A stretch of 64,000 nucleotides of DNA from Symbiodinium microadriaticum (GCA_001939145.1 LSRX01000006.1:2137492-2201491), one strand, 5' to 3'; positions 1-12,202 are shown, counted from the first letter of the stretch. A program made the numbers and translations. Notes: generated by a model not told the origin, from the letters alone.

Positions 1-83
<83 letters not shown>
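1..83. repeat. (AGT)n microsatellite
   Basis: Uninterrupted AGT from the window edge. Confidence 0.98.
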
Positions 84-474
84 GAGGGCGTATGAGGAGA
101 AGGAGCAGCATACAACAGAATAGCATCGACTAGAACAGAATAGAAGAGAGCAGAATTTCGCATACGCCTTCTGCGGCCACCAGCGTGGAGGCGGAGGGAG
201 GTTCAACAGCTGCGCCAGCCTCATCGGCGGTCAGTTAGTGTTTTCAGGTCTGAAAGCTGTATAGAGTCAAAGACTTCGACCAGCTTGATAGAGAGCTTCG
301 TCCTAGTAACAGTGTGTAAGGATGTGATATGGCTGTAGAGGGTTTAGTCGTCACTGCGGGTCCCTAGCTCTGGGTTGGGGGTTTGGTTTCATGACGACTA
401 CAGTACTACTTTTATTGTAGTGCTACTCTTGCAGCTAATGCTACTGCTACAGCTGCTACGGCCCCGGCTACTGA
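84..474. other. no gene recognised
   Basis: A GC-rich pocket at about 165-230 could be an exon on either strand, but nothing in it is recognisable. Confidence 0.4.
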
Positions 475-525
475 CGCTGCTGCTGCTCCTCCTGTATCCT
501 GGTGCTGCTGCTGCTACTGCTGCTA

Positions 526-557
<32 letters not shown>

Positions 558-654
558 GCTGCTGCTGCTGCTACTACTACTACCACCACCACCACCACCA
601 CCACCACCACCACCACTACTACTGCTACTACCACCACCACCATCACCACCACCA
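475..654. repeat. compound triplet array (CTG/CTA/CCA)
   Basis: CTG and CTA units pass into CCA units. The open frames here are homopolymer translations (poly-Leu, Ala, Val, Ser), not genes. Confidence 0.95.
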
Positions 655-1318
655 CCTCCCACTGTGCTCCTGCGGACAAACGCACGCTGAGCTTTCGTTG
701 TCCATATCAGCAGTGCTAGACATAGTCTTTCACCATAAACCCTAAACCCTAAACCCTCAATTTTACCCACGAAGCTTCAAGCAAGTCTCACAGGAAAAAA
801 GACTTTTGCAAGTCTTGCAGATTGGAGCTTCGGATCGGGTTGCCAAGAGTCAAAAACGATCTCGCCTTAAAGCCTATACTTTCAAATTGTACCAAAAGAG
901 ACCCCTAAAAGCTGCTCGAATCATTCACGCAGGCCCCATCATGAGCGCTTAGGCGAGTTCTACGCTAAGGTCTTAGGCTTGAGGACAATGACCTCCAGGC
1001 TTGTGTGCTTTGTTGTCGAGGGTTTAAAGCTTCCTAGATCAGATTAGGGGTTTAGGGTTTACGGCGGCCAGAATGACTCGCCCAGTTCCCCCAGCTTCGG
1101 ATTGAGGTTGCAGAAGCCGACCATAGCTGCCAAGAGACGGGGAGTCCCCGGCATAGCCCTGGTAGAAGAGAACGCAATCCTCGGATGGGTAACGACCATG
1201 AAAACGGCCATGAAAACTGAAAAGTTGGTTTAAGCCCAAGTGTCAGTGTCAGCCCCATCCCCCGATAGAACCATGTTGTGTCCTTCAGGCGGAGAAGGAA
1301 AACATGCTAGGCTTCCCC
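655..1318. other. no gene recognised
   Basis: Telomere-like runs at 735-760 and 1046-1060. The minus strand at 1080-1210 contains GYAGDSPSLGSYGRLL, faintly like a GGDSS unit; too weak to call. Confidence 0.4.
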
Positions 1319-1392
1319 TAACCCCCCAGGTACCCACTATATAGGGCCCTAGGGGCTCTAGTACCCTATATAGTAGGTACCTGGGGGGTTAG
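1319..1392. mobile_element. family C palindrome, complete
   Basis: Family C: about 74 bp, arms AACCCCCCAGGTACC(T/C)AC and complement, centre GGGCCCTAGGGGCTCTAG. Confidence 0.88.
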
Positions 1393-1692
1393 GGTTCTAT
1401 CTTAACGAGCCCATGCGCCCACATAGTACATGAACAGGCCTTGAAGTAGTTCTTATGTAATCACTTCAGGGTCAGAGTATGCAGTACTTGGGTACAAGGA
1501 CCCTTAAACCCTAAACCCTTTCAAAATCCTTGAATCCTTGTAGAACCCTTACTATAGGAACCCTTAAAGGAACTTTTGAAGGAACTCTTAGAGGTCCCCT
1601 ACTAAAGGCACCCTAAGAGGGTATTTCATCCTACTTGAGATCCGGAATCCGGAATCCGACTTCAGGCCCAGGGCTCTTGAGNTTGAAGGATA

Positions 1693-1955
1693 CGGTTTAG
1701 GGTTTAGGGTTTTAGGGTTTAGGGTTTAGGGTTGGGGGGTTTGGGGAGTTTAGGGATTTGGGGGTTTGGGGAGTGGCTAGGTCGAGCATCTGAGGATAGA
1801 AAGAAACAAAGGGTTTAGGGGGATCTAAATCTAGAGTGTAGGGTTTTAGAGGATCTCAATGTAGGGTTTAGGGCTTAGGGGACCTAAATCTAGAGTGTAT
1901 AGTAGGGTTTAGGGTTTGGGGGATCTAAGTCTAGAGTGTAGGGTTTAGGGTTTAG
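1693..1955. repeat. telomere-like TTTAGGG tracts
   Basis: Degenerate TTTAGGG heptamers with a repeated GGATCTAA-TCTAGAGTGTAGG spacer. Confidence 0.9.
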
Positions 1956-2776
1956 CACCCGCTTCCAAACACCTGCTGCAGCTGGGTCACGAAGGCTACA
2001 CCTTGGATCAGACATGGCATCAGTAAGGCTCGTCGAAGCTTCGCTTGTTGTAGGCTTCAGCCTTCACCGCCTATAGCTGCTGACTTCCTTAAACCAAAAG
2101 GAGTCAACCCTGTACTTATGGTGGGGCTGGAAAAAAACAGGTTTAGGTTTCCCACGGAACTGCCAAGACCGGGCTTAGGGCTTAGTTAGTGGCTGTCGGC
2201 AAAGACTAGAAATCGGCTGCAGGGTGCGCGGCTTCATGGCTTGAGCGGATATCAACTGAGCAGCATCCCCACTGACCTGGGCGAACACTCGGTGTCTGCG
2301 CCAACTGCTTCGAATAGCGAGCACGACCTTTACCACGTCGTGCCAAACGCCGGAGCACACAATCAGCAAAGGGTTCACACTACCTGCAGTTCTGACTCCG
2401 TGCCACTGTGCAAAACAAGCTCGATGCTTACTTTTCGCAACTGAAGCTTGAAAAAGCAGCCAGGCTATGCCTATTTTATACTCTTCATCCTGGATTCCTC
2501 GATCTTCTGACGAAGACCCGATGTCCACCCTACTCCCTTAAGCAGGAGTGTCGCCACAAGTCAGGTGTTCGGGGTTAAGTTTGAGCTTTCGGGGCCATGG
2601 GGTGGCGTGGGTATTCGGGGTGCCATCAAAACTACTAAACCCCAAAACCCTAAACCCTGAACCCCCACATCCTAAACCCTAAACCCCTCCTAAACCACTA
2701 AACCCGAAACCCAAATATCCCCAAACCCTTCAGCCCCTCAACCCCGAAACCCCTACACTCCTAAACCTTACACTTT
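1956..2776. other. no gene recognised
   Basis: A 117-codon minus frame (2175-2528) and a plus frame (2390-2577) overlap; both fit chance. Telomere-like runs at 2637-2770. Confidence 0.4.
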
Positions 2777-2866
2777 CCCTAGGGCTCCAGTCACCTAAAT
2801 AGTGGGTTACTAACCATATATTATGTACCCCAGTAACCTACTATTTAGGTAACTGGAGCCCAAGGG
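2777..2866. mobile_element. family A palindrome (MITE/introner-like), copy 1
   Basis: Family A: about 90 bp, arms built on CTCCAGTTACCTAAATAG and its complement, outer ends CCCTAGGG, and a conserved loop with GGTACATAATATATGG or its complement. No coding capacity. Other copies are listed separately. Confidence 0.85.
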
Positions 2867-2957
2867 ATAATAAAAGTATCATATTCCCCGAAAGCCCTAT
2901 TCTAATTATAAAGGCCCTAATATTATATCCCAAAGCACTTTTACAAGCCTCCAAAAC

Positions 2958-3011
2958 CGGTGGCAGAACTTCAGTGCCGCGCTACGTTCGAGGCCGCGGA
3001 GCTTCACCTGC
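2958..3011 (-). other. weak exon-like pocket
   Basis: ATTGCAG before GTGAAGCTC on the minus strand, reading VKLRGLERSAALKFCHR. It sits between CCCTAAA and TTTAGGG tracts. The similarity to an RCC1-like unit is slight. Confidence 0.18.
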
Positions 3012-3034
3012 AATAAACCCCCGATCTCGAAAGT

Positions 3035-3155
3035 TTAGGGTTTATAAGGGTTTAGGGTTTAGGGTTTAAGGTTTAGTGTTTAGGGTAAGGTTTAAGTTTA
3101 GGGTTTAGGGCCTAGGGTTTAGGGTTTAGGGTTTAGGGCTTAGGGTTTAGGGTGC
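3035..3155. repeat. telomere-like TTTAGGG tract
   Basis: About 15 imperfect heptamers. Confidence 0.92.
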
Positions 3156-3580
3156 TTTGCTTTCTGGGTGGAGGTGCGGTGGGTGTAGGGTTTAGGGCTG
3201 AAGGTTTCGATGTTGGTTGGGAGACCACCCTAAACCCTAAACCCTGCAGCATGGTGACATTTTGCTTTGTAAGTTGGTGCATTTCGGTTGCTTGCCCTAC
3301 TTGTCAAGTATCCTGGGGAAGTAAAGGTTATGACCTTTGGGAGTATATTGGTTGATATGGAGCTTATGGTACCTAAAAAAGGTTAAAGGTTACCTGCTCT
3401 ATTCCTAGGTTCTTGAATTACTGCTCGTTCAGGCTGCGGCGCTCTTGCTCCTAAGCACTCAGGGTGTCAAACTTGGTGGCTTAGGGCATTCCTAAACCCG
3501 AAACCGTAAACTCCTATGATCTATATTCGGGCCTCCAAAAGATTGAAGGGAACGGCAACATGTCAATGGGCTAAGTGGCG

Positions 3581-3660
3581 AATATAGGGGCCTCAATAAT
3601 TAGAATAGTTTTGTGGGGTATATTATACTATCATTATAATAACCCCCCCACAATAATACT
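3581..3660. mobile_element. family F element, partial
   Basis: Family F: GGGGCCTTAATAATTAGA head, then GGGGTATATTATACTAT and ATAATAAGGAACCCCC. Here head plus centre. Confidence 0.65.
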
Positions 3661-3793
3661 CATATGTATTTGTGCCCTTACCGTACCCAAGATTAATTGC
3701 GAGTTCTGGGCTGCAGGATCACAGCCCCGGGGTCGTGCAAGCTTACTCGCACTGGCTCGCTCATGCAACAACATACGAGGCCTTCATCCGCAA

Positions 3794-3893
3794 CCTTTTT
3801 CACCATCCTCATCATCGTCATCATCATCAGCAGCAGCTGCTGCAATATCATCATCCTCACCATCGCCACCATCATCACCATCAACAAACTGTT
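3794..3893. repeat. interrupted CAT/CAG triplet array
   Basis: Short imperfect runs of CAT, CAG and CAC. The His- or Met-rich frames across it are artefacts. Confidence 0.9.
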
Positions 3894-5050
3894 TGCAGCA
3901 TATTCTTCTTTAGCATACGCAGCATCACTCTGATTGAGTGGTTGCTTGACTGACTTTGTGATCATGGGTGTCACTCTGGGTCCGGTAAGTGTCGAGCGGT
4001 AGTCTTGGCTGCTGTGCAGCTGCACTTGCAAATCCTGGCCGTCCTCGCTTCTTGTGCCGACTTAACTCTTTGAAGGGGGCCTGTGGAGGACAGAGCATGG
4101 CCGAAACGGTTTGGTTGGTGTCCAAGGGGCCCAAGACCCTAAACCCTTAAACCCTAAACTCTAAACCCCACACCCCAAATCATCCCAAACCTAAGCTAGC
4201 CACCCTAAACCCAACTCACGAAAGCCCCCTTCCTCAATCAACCTCCCCCGGTCACCCCCCGCTTGCATGCAGCTCCAGTCACCAGAGGCCCGACCCGAGG
4301 CGGTGGCGGCACCTCGCTCGTCCAGAAAGGCATGTGGGATATTTCTCTAGGGTTTAGTGCTTGCGGGTTTAGGTTTTAGAATAGGTCTTAGGGCGTAGGG
4401 TACTTTTCTAGACTAGGGCTCCTCTTAGATTCCTTCAATAGTACGGCAACAAACCGGGTGTAAGCCTCCTTGAAGGGATCCTTCAAGCATTGCTATACGG
4501 GCAACTGCAAGGGTTCTACAAGGTTACCGTGCAGATTGTATCAGGGTCATTATAGACGGGTTGCTATAAGGCTTAGTACAACGGGTGACTATTTGGCGGT
4601 AGTTTCTTGGTTTCGAGTTTCGGGATTCAGGGCTTCCAGCGTGGGAACTTCGAGGTTCAGGGTTCTGGCGTTTAGGGTTCGAAATAGAACTGACTTATGA
4701 ACTGATTCGCTGGATCTATAGCAGCCCTAAACCCTAAACCCTAAACCCCCAAAACCAGGCTTTTCAGGCACTTGGTTTCTGGCACTTTGAGACTTCGGGC
4801 TTTGCGATGTCGAGCTTTCAGGGTCTCAGGGTCTTAGACTCATCGTTGCGTGTTCCACGGCACAAGTGGTCCTCTTTAGGGTCTCGGGTTTAGGGGTTTA
4901 GGGTTTAGGGGTTTAGAGTTAAAGGTTTAGGGTTTAGGGTTCATTCATGGCTAAACCGTAGACCCGAAACCTTCATCAGGGCTTGCGGACACCCTGCCCC
5001 AAGGTTTGCCTCAGCGTTGAGATCTCGAGCTACATGGCTTGCGCTACATC
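3894..5050. other. no gene recognised
   Basis: Telomere-like runs at 4135-4200, 4725-4755 and 4880-4945. The GC-rich pocket 4270-4330 has AG|G and GC sites on the plus strand and reads PEAVAAPRSSRK, loosely RCC1-like, on the strand opposite to all other hits. Confidence 0.35.
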
Positions 5051-5156
5051 ATATGGGTAGTTTTCTATATTAGGGGCCCTTTCTAGGTCCCCAATATAGT
5101 ACGGCACCGTTGTAAACAAGGACCGCACAAGGGACCCTAATTTAGAGAACCACCCC
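5051..5156. mobile_element. family D palindrome
   Basis: Family D: about 105 bp, arms built on TAGTTCTCTAAATTAGGG and complement, centre GTACGGCACC or complement. Confidence 0.8.
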
Positions 5157-5825
5157 TTGGCAGAAAGTGGTAGGGCAAAGGGCACAAACACGGTGAATCT
5201 CATGTTGGTGTCATAGGACTTCGGGAGTTGTTTCGAGCAGTCCGCTTGGGCTCTAGGTGGGTGGTCTAATTCTAAGAACACCTTGCATCGCACTGGCCAA
5301 AGTTAGACTTGCGGGGTCTTTTCGACGCTGCCTTCAGACGGGAAGCCCGGATGTTGGCAGGAGCTGAGAGGGAGGCCTGGACAGCCATGCCAAGTACATC
5401 ACACGTCTGCTTACGGGCAGCTGCCGGTGCAGGCTTGCATTGAAGAGGTGCCGGAAAACCCTGGCAGGGTGGGTCGTCGATAGGAGACGACATATGAGGG
5501 CCCCGAAATCACAAAGGAGAACCGCACCTCCCTGAAAGGCTCGAGCGATGGGCAGCACTCCTGCACTGCTCCCGGAGCTCTTCGGCGACCGGAAGTCTTT
5601 GCATCACAGCTCCGGGGCAAGCCGCTGGCCAGACTCGAAACCGTCTCCGGGTCCTGATGGGCCCCCGGCACAGATCCCCAGACTTGCAGAGTCTGGCGGA
5701 GCAGCGCCAGGGGCTCGATATAGCCCTGGACGGTCTCCCAAACGACATCAGACCATTGCGTTTTGTCCGTTTCGTGGTAACTCTAACAACAGCAGCAGTT
5801 GCTGCACGAGACACATACTTCGTTT
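5157..5825. other. GC-rich unassigned block
   Basis: 5290-5760 is clearly richer in GC than its surroundings and has open frames on both strands (for example RAFQGGAVLLCDFGALIC on minus). It may be a coding remnant or retrocopy; I do not recognise it. Confidence 0.35.
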
Positions 5826-5899
5826 AGGGTGCTTTTTACAGGGGTGGCGTACGGAGTTGGGGACCCAAAACGGAACCCTAATTTAGAGAACTACCCATA
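5826..5899. mobile_element. family D half element
   Basis: Centre and right arm only (ACCCTAATTTAGAGAACTA). Confidence 0.65.
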
Positions 5900-5924
5900 T
5901 ATTCAACGCCTGAGCCCAAAAACC

Positions 5925-6035
5925 CTAAACCCTATAAGCCCTATAAGCCCTATAAGCCCTATAAGCCCTATAAACCCTATAAACCCTATAAACCCTATAA
6001 ACCCTATAAACCCTAAACCTTAAACCCTATAAACC
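5925..6035. repeat. tandem 9-mers, telomere-like with an extra TA
   Basis: About five CCCTATAAG units followed by about six CCCTATAAA units. Confidence 0.93.
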
Positions 6036-6087
6036 CTAAAACCTCTAAAACCCTGGAGCCCTAAAAGCCCAAGGATCCCCTTGCCAC

Positions 6088-6127
6088 CTCTCCGGGGCTT
6101 CGAGCCAGGGCGAGAAGGGGCCCTCCT
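6088..6127 (-). other. weak RCC1-like pocket
   Basis: A GC-rich pocket between telomere-like tracts (left CCCTAAA type, right TTTAGGG type). After AG|G the minus strand reads EGPFSPWLEAPER up to a GTGGCA donor, resembling TEGAFAAL of the main gene. No neighbours can be chained. Confidence 0.22.
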
Positions 6128-6169
6128 TGCTCGACGGGCAGCAGGGTTTTTTGGGCGCCTTTGAAGGAA

Positions 6170-6425
6170 CTCTAGGGCTTATAGGGTATAGGGCTTAGGG
6201 TTTAGGGTCTTAGGGTTTAGGGTCTTAGGGTCTTAGGGTTTAGACTTTAGCAGGGTTTAGGATTTAAATTTAGGGTTTAGGATTCAGGGCCTATAAGGGG
6301 TTAGGGTTTAGGGTTTAGGGTCTTTGGGTTTAGGGTTTAGGGCTTAGGGTTTAGGGTGTAGGGTTTAGGGTCTTAGGGTTTAGGGTCCTAGGGTTTAGAA
6401 CTTTAGGGTTTAGGATTCAGGGCCT
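6170..6425. repeat. telomere-like TTTAGGG tract
   Basis: Imperfect heptamers and octamers (GGGTCTTA variants). Confidence 0.92.
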
Positions 6426-6986
6426 GTAAGGCTTCCTTCAAAGGCTCCCTTCAGGGTTCATTTTTCCTCTTCCTCTAGAGGCTCGTTTAAGGATTCCTTG
6501 AAGAAGCCTACAAAGGGTGCCTTAACTGTTCCTTTAAGGGCTTCCTTAAGGGTTCCTTTCAAGGTTCCTTTAAGGCTCCACTAACGGAACCTTTAAGGGT
6601 GACCGGGGTTTAGGACGAAAGATGTGGAGTTTGGGAATCCTTCCAGGATTCTGAATATGAAGACGGGGTTCAGGGGCTACAGTGACCTCTGACAAACCCA
6701 ACCCTAGCTTGATGCGCTGAAATAGAACGGCTCATCGGAGAAAAGGGGGCCGGAAACTGTAAACTGTAGCTAGCGCTGCTGTGCCAGTATGGAGAGAAAC
6801 CACAGGGCAGCTTCTAAACACATATCTACAGACACACCCGGTCAAAAGAAGCAGCTTGAGAAGCACCTAAATCCCAAACCCTACACCCTAAACTACTAAA
6901 CCTTAAAGCATGAACCCTAAACCCTAAACCCTGAACCCTGAAACCGTCAAGGCCCGCAGAAGTGTTGGCCCAAGTGTTGGCCTGTG

Positions 6987-7021
6987 CCGTCCAGGGCGAA
7001 GTCGGTGAGGCCAGACCTTTA
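6987..7021 (-). other. weak RCC1-like pocket
   Basis: After CTAAAG the minus strand reads SGLTDFALDGT, like the AFAALR.DGT segment, and may end at a GC donor (CACAG|GCCAAC). It lies between tracts at 6885-6950 (CCCTAAA) and 7038-7068 (TTTAGGG). Isolated, so only suggestive. Confidence 0.22.
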
Positions 7022-7090
7022 GGGCCGAGGGTTTCCCTTAAAGGGTTTAGGGTTTAGGGTTGAGGGTTCCCTTAACGGGGATGTATCAGT

Positions 7091-7183
7091 CCCCAGGGCT
7101 CCAGTTACCTAAATTTTAGGTTACTGGGGTACATAATATATGGTTCGTAACCCCACTATTTAGGTGACTGGAGCCCTATAGGG
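7091..7183. mobile_element. family A palindrome, copy 2
   Basis: Same arms and loop; one arm has an AAATTTTAG variant. Confidence 0.85.
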
Positions 7184-7689
7184 AGTCATGAGGGTTTTCG
7201 GAAGCACTTGTTGCAGTTCGACTCAAGATCGCAGTACGTGTGCAGGATCCTGCTGACACCGGCGGTAGGGCGGCCAGGGCAGAGTTGGCCATGCTCTCCC
7301 GGAGTGTTTAACAGTGTTTAGTGTTGTGATGTTCAAACCATGTCGATCCTTCTCAAGGCTATATACTCGCTTGACTTTCTTCAACATCTTGACATTGAGC
7401 TTGGTGCAGAGTATACCGTGCTTCAACGAAGAACGGATAAATTCAAGAGCGGCCTAGAGACAGGAAGGCCATCGTCCAGGCCACGGCGTAGTTGGAGTGG
7501 GCCAGGCCTGTACCTCATCCGTGCTTGGGTCGCAGTGGTTAGGCCTTGGGCTTTAGTTTAGGGTGTGGGGCCAGGAGCTGATAGGGTTTAGAGGTTATTA
7601 CTTAGAGTTCCTGTTGTGGCGCTCCAGTTGCAGCCTTCAAGGATTGGGTAGTACAGCCTGGGGCGTGTGGAGCTAGGGGTTCGTAGCAG

Positions 7690-7790
7690 TAACAGTGGTG
7701 GTGGTAGTAGTGGTAGTGGTAGTGGTAGTGGTAGTGGTAGTGGTAGTGGTAGTGGTAGTGGTAGTGGTAGTGGTAGTGGTAGTGGTAGTG

Positions 7791-7845
<55 letters not shown>

Positions 7846-7882
7846 GAGTAGGAGTAGCAGTAGCAGTAGTAGTAGTAGTAGT

Positions 7883-7916
<34 letters not shown>

Positions 7917-7930
7917 TTAGCAGTAGCAGT

Positions 7931-8004
<74 letters not shown>

Positions 8005-8016
8005 CAGTACCAGTAG

Positions 8017-8075
<59 letters not shown>

Positions 8076-8077
8076 TA
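7690..8077. repeat. compound triplet array (GGT/AGT/AGC)
   Basis: Blocks in the order GGTAGT, AGT, AGC, AGT. All frames are open, giving spurious Ser, Val and Leu proteins of up to 300 residues. It is followed to about 8170 by imperfect CGT units. Confidence 0.97.
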
Positions 8078-8170
8078 TAGTGGCAGTGAGTCGTCGTCAT
8101 GGTCGTCGTTCGCGTCGTCGTCGACGTCGTCGCCGTCCTAGTAGCAGTAGTCGTCATCGTCGTCGTCGTA

Positions 8171-9489
8171 GCACTGGCAGTGCGGCAGTGGCAGTTGCAG
8201 GCTATCGGGACTGCCACCACCAAGACGCGACGACGACAACTACTACTCCCGATGGTTTCTAAGTTGGCGGCTGCCGCAGGTACCAATTGGTGTACAAGCA
8301 TAGAAGGATCGCCATCGAAACCCGAAGCAATGTTACTGGTACAGACTGCGCTTAGGCGCGTCCGGAGCTTCAGTTCCTCTGAGATGCTCTCTGCAGGAAG
8401 CGTCCGCACAGCGTGGACCGGGTGCAGGTAGCCTTGAATGAGGACGGAGGTTACGGGCTTCAGGGTTTCCGGAACCCTAAACCCAGAGCCCCTAAGCAAT
8501 AAATCTTAAACCACAGCCTAAAAATTAGACCCTGGCCCTAAACCCTACAACTGCGTCCCCAGGTATTTTGAACCGTCAGAGCGCAATCTGCAGAACAAGT
8601 TCCGACTGTGACCTCCGGCTCAACCCCTGTGAAGCTGAGTACCCCAGCCCAAAACAGGTTAGGGTTTAGGGTTTAGGGCCGTTGGGTTATATATGCCCAG
8701 AAAACTTGAGGGGTTATCTACTCATCACCTGAGAACCTCTGGCGCCAACCCTGAATCGTGCAACCTCGGTTCAAATCGGTCAGTGCAGTCATCAAAACTT
8801 TCAACATGTAACTTCCCAGCCCTCCACTCTCAAGCAACAAGCTTTAGAAACGCTAGATTCTTCATATACCCCGCATTCTTGCGACTACTTTTCGATCTAC
8901 TCTATCGGACTCTATCATTATTCTGAACGTTCCCTGCTTCTTGTACAATATATATGTAACCTTTCCGTTTCGGGATTCTAGCCGAACCCTAAACCCCAAA
9001 CCCCTAAACCCTAAAGCACGGCTTTCAGGATTTCTCGACCTTCAGGAGCTCAAAACCTCAAGCCGGATGTGGTGGGAGCGCTTTAGGGGTTGTCAGGTCG
9101 CGTGGTTGTTGTATGAGCTTGATGGGGGTCTATAAAGGGGTTTACGGTTTAGGGTTTAGGGGGTTCTGTATACGGCTTAGGGTTTAGGGTTTAGGGGGTT
9201 CTATATGGGTCCTGGGTCCAGGGTTTAGGGGTTTGGAGGTTTAAGGGTTCAGGGCTCTTGCAGGCTCTTGCCTGTAGGACGGCAAAGACTTTTAATTTGC
9301 TTCAGGGCTTCAAGGGGCTGAAGGCTGCAGGGTATTGATTTTTTTCAGAGGATCTACTGTCTGGTCTCTTGGCAATGCCTTTGGGCCATCTGGCCTTTGC
9401 CCCAAGGTGGGAAATCTTAGGGTGCATCGCCACCTTCTGGCAGCTGGGAAAATACTAAAGCGCTGAAACCCTTACAACGCAACCTTAAC
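8171..9489. other. no gene recognised
   Basis: Open minus frame 8260-8460 (VLIQGYLHPVHAVRTL) and plus frame 8941-9135 are possible exons without recognisable content. Telomere-like runs at 8655-8680, 8984-9010 and 9140-9245. Confidence 0.35.
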
Positions 9490-9580
9490 TAACCCCAAAT
9501 AGCCTACCTGTTTAAGGACATCTTTAAAGTTTAAAGGAGACCCTGATAAGGAATCCCAAGCAGGTAGGTTTTATAGGGTC
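9490..9580. mobile_element. family G palindrome
   Basis: Family G: ACCCCAAATAACCTACC start, GGTAGGTT end, AT-rich centre. Confidence 0.68.
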
Positions 9581-10384
9581 CAGGAAGTTCCAAAAACATG
9601 TCTGAGCTGACTCCAAGCAGCGCACGCGAGCGAGAGTCGCATGGATCACCTGGGGAACTCTTGGAGCAAGGGCTTTGAACAATCTTTAGGTTTTTAGGTT
9701 GAGGGCTAAGGCTTGAGGGTCTTGGGTTCCTAGAGGGTCTTTATATACTACTGTTATAAAGTTAGGAGCCCCAAACCATACTAAGGATGATCTTTTGGGA
9801 CTCAATGCCATTATGGTGGTTTACATATGGACCCGCTCTAAGCTTTGAAAAGGTTCTGGACAACGTTCTATACGGGTTCCGTGCTAAAGCCCTAAACCCT
9901 GAACCTTATAAGGGTTTTAGATGGTGGTGGTGGGCTTTAGGCACCTTGGGCTTGGGTTCTAGACGCAGCGGGGGTACAGGAGTTTCGGTCTTAGCAGCAA
10001 TAGGGCTGACCGCAGCTCAATTTTTCAAGGATCTTGGAATTATTCAGTGCTGATGAAAGAGCCCTATAAACCTCAAACCCTATGCGCTAAACCCTAAATC
10101 CTAAACCCGGGGCCCTAGAGAATAGAGCTTCACGGCCCCGGCTGCGCAATGCGTCCGTTGACATCTCACACAGCAATTCCTGACCGGAGAGTTGCTGAGA
10201 ACAACCTACTACGACCCCTCAACCCCAAACCCTTCAGCCTTACCTGCACCCTAAAGGAATGTAGACTAATAGCTTTCTATGGGTGTTGGGCCATTATTGT
10301 ACCGATTCCGAGCCCTGTTCAAAAACCTCGGCTTTGGACAAGCTCTGGAATCGCTGGAGGCTGGAGGTGCTTGAGGCGGTTTAT
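9581..10384. other. no gene recognised
   Basis: A minus-strand pocket near 10120-10195 (QQLSGQELLCEM) and a plus pocket near 10325-10385 (LDKLWNRWRLEVLEAV) look coding but are too short to assign. Confidence 0.3.
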
Positions 10385-10515
10385 GAACCCTAAACCCAAA
10401 CCCCTAAAACCCTTAAACCCTAAAGCCCCAAAACCCTAAAACCCTAAACCCTAAAGCCCCAAACCCTAAACCCTAAAACCCTAAACCCCAAAACCCTAAA
10501 CCCCAAAACCCCCAA
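10385..10515. repeat. telomere-like CCCTAAA tract
   Basis: Heptamers with octamer variants (CCCTAAAA, CCCCAAAA). Confidence 0.92.
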
Positions 10516-10619
10516 CCCCCCTAACAAAAACTCCATCTCAATAAAGCTTCGGACCTCCGGCGCTTGTGAGCCTCGTCCTGGGGGCTCCTTGGGGCTGATC
10601 CTTTTAAAGGCGGATGGNA

Positions 10620-10745
10620 GGGGTTTAGGGTGTGGTGGTGTAGGGTTTAGGGTTTAGGGTTTAGGGTTTAGGGTTTGGGGGTTTGGGGGTTTAGGGTTTA
10701 GGCTGAGGGTTTAGAGTTCGGGTTTAGCGCTTAGGAGTTTAGGGC
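10620..10745. repeat. telomere-like TTTAGGG tract
   Basis: Heptamers, including five perfect ones in a row; with 10385-10515 it forms an inverted pair around a GC-rich pocket. Confidence 0.92.
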
Positions 10746-12202
10746 GTTGGAAAAGGCTGACCCGCGCAAGCCCAACTTACGACGGCGGAGCACAAAAGCC
10801 AAGGTTGCGGCTAAGTAGGGCAGCCATTCCTCAGGAAGGTAGGGTGCAGAAGCCCGAAAGCAGGAAAGCGTGGCAAGGAGATACTTTGTACGACGATGTG
10901 ATTTATGTGAGTCGTCCATGAGTCAGTAATCTGAGGTTCGAAGTTAAGTTGAGAATACCTCTGACTCATGCTGATTAGAGAGTTTGGCAAAATGTCTGGG
11001 AGAACCACACACACCTGCTTAACAACTTAAGGATCCAATTCTGGCAGCTGGACAAGATTGAATGGAGTGTCCACTGCAAGAGATGTGCAAGTCGATGTGC
11101 AAGCTGTGATTAATGACTAGTGTCAGCATGGATCAACCACTCTCCAAGAACCGTCGTACCGAAAGAATTGCGATCGAGGGCGAAATACCGCGGTCAAAAG
11201 GAACAAGCACGGCTGTTTGCACCTGTACTTCTTTAACTTCTAGCGTGCATGTATCTTCTCAATTTCCGAAACCTGAGTATGCTAGTGCGCGAAGCTCGAG
11301 TTTCAATTCTTGTCAGCGCGCTGCCGACAAATGCTGCCTTCTCGGAAACAGAAGACACTGAAATGCCGACAGTGTCTGTCCAGCCAAACTTTAAACTCCA
11401 TGTCTACATCCTACACTTTTTTATCCTGAGAGCACAGCCACCCTGAACCGCCTCATCCCAAGATACGAGGTCGAACTCCAACTATAAGGTCACAATAAAG
11501 TCGTTTCAGCTCCTAGCGTAGGGTTTAGGGTTAAAACCGCAGGAACACCCTCTAAACCTTAAACCCTTAATCCCAAAACCTACACCAAGAAAAGGCAACC
11601 TTAACCCGAAAACTATACCCCAAAACCAAAACCCTGTGCCAGCGAGCAAACATTATCACACTGCAGGCAAGAAGCTCGCAAGGAGGGGTGGAGGTATGTC
11701 TGCGCCTGAGAGCTAACCCAGACCCCTGATCTAACCTCCTCCCCGTCTGTCCAGGCATGATTATAGCGCGAGGGGGATGTATCAACAGCCTGCATTGGGA
11801 TTGTGATTTTGGATTGCTGTGAAGATGCAAGCGTTGGCTTCACGCTTGGGATTGGGGGGTCAAGGAAAGCTCGCTTCAAAACACGTGAGGAATTGGGGCA
11901 GCACGGGGTCCGAAGAGCGCCGCCGCATTTCTCATGAAGTGTTGATGCTAAGGTTGGCACATGTTGTTCCTGAAACCAATCAGCAAAATCTCGAGGGGTT
12001 AAAGACGTTTAAAGTTTAGGGTTTATGCGTGGCTACTTGTGGCTGGCGTATAGCCTTCAATAGGCCTTGTAGCGTCCAATCTCGGGACTATGTGAATGAC
12101 AAGGGACTGTCGGGCCTTAACTACTCAGTCTGCTCGTCTTCTGCACACCACTGGACTGGTTGCTGCAAAACAGTGACTTGGGCTCGCTGAAACCCTGTGC
12201 TA
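10746..12202. other. no gene recognised, low repeat content
   Basis: The least repetitive stretch of the left half. Frames of 66-115 codons exist on both strands (11113-12019); none is recognisable and lengths fit chance. Confidence 0.35.

Noticed and set aside
1693-1955. True telomere or subtelomere end
   Set aside because: Tracts are short, degenerate, in both orientations and spread over the whole window; no long perfect array is present.
2175-2528. 117-codon minus frame as a gene
   Set aside because: Longest non-repeat frame of the window, but this length is expected by chance in 64 kb and no motif is seen.
7588-8499. 303-codon minus frame and several plus frames of 137-148 codons
   Set aside because: They are translations of the triplet array 7690-8077; any frame of such an array is open.
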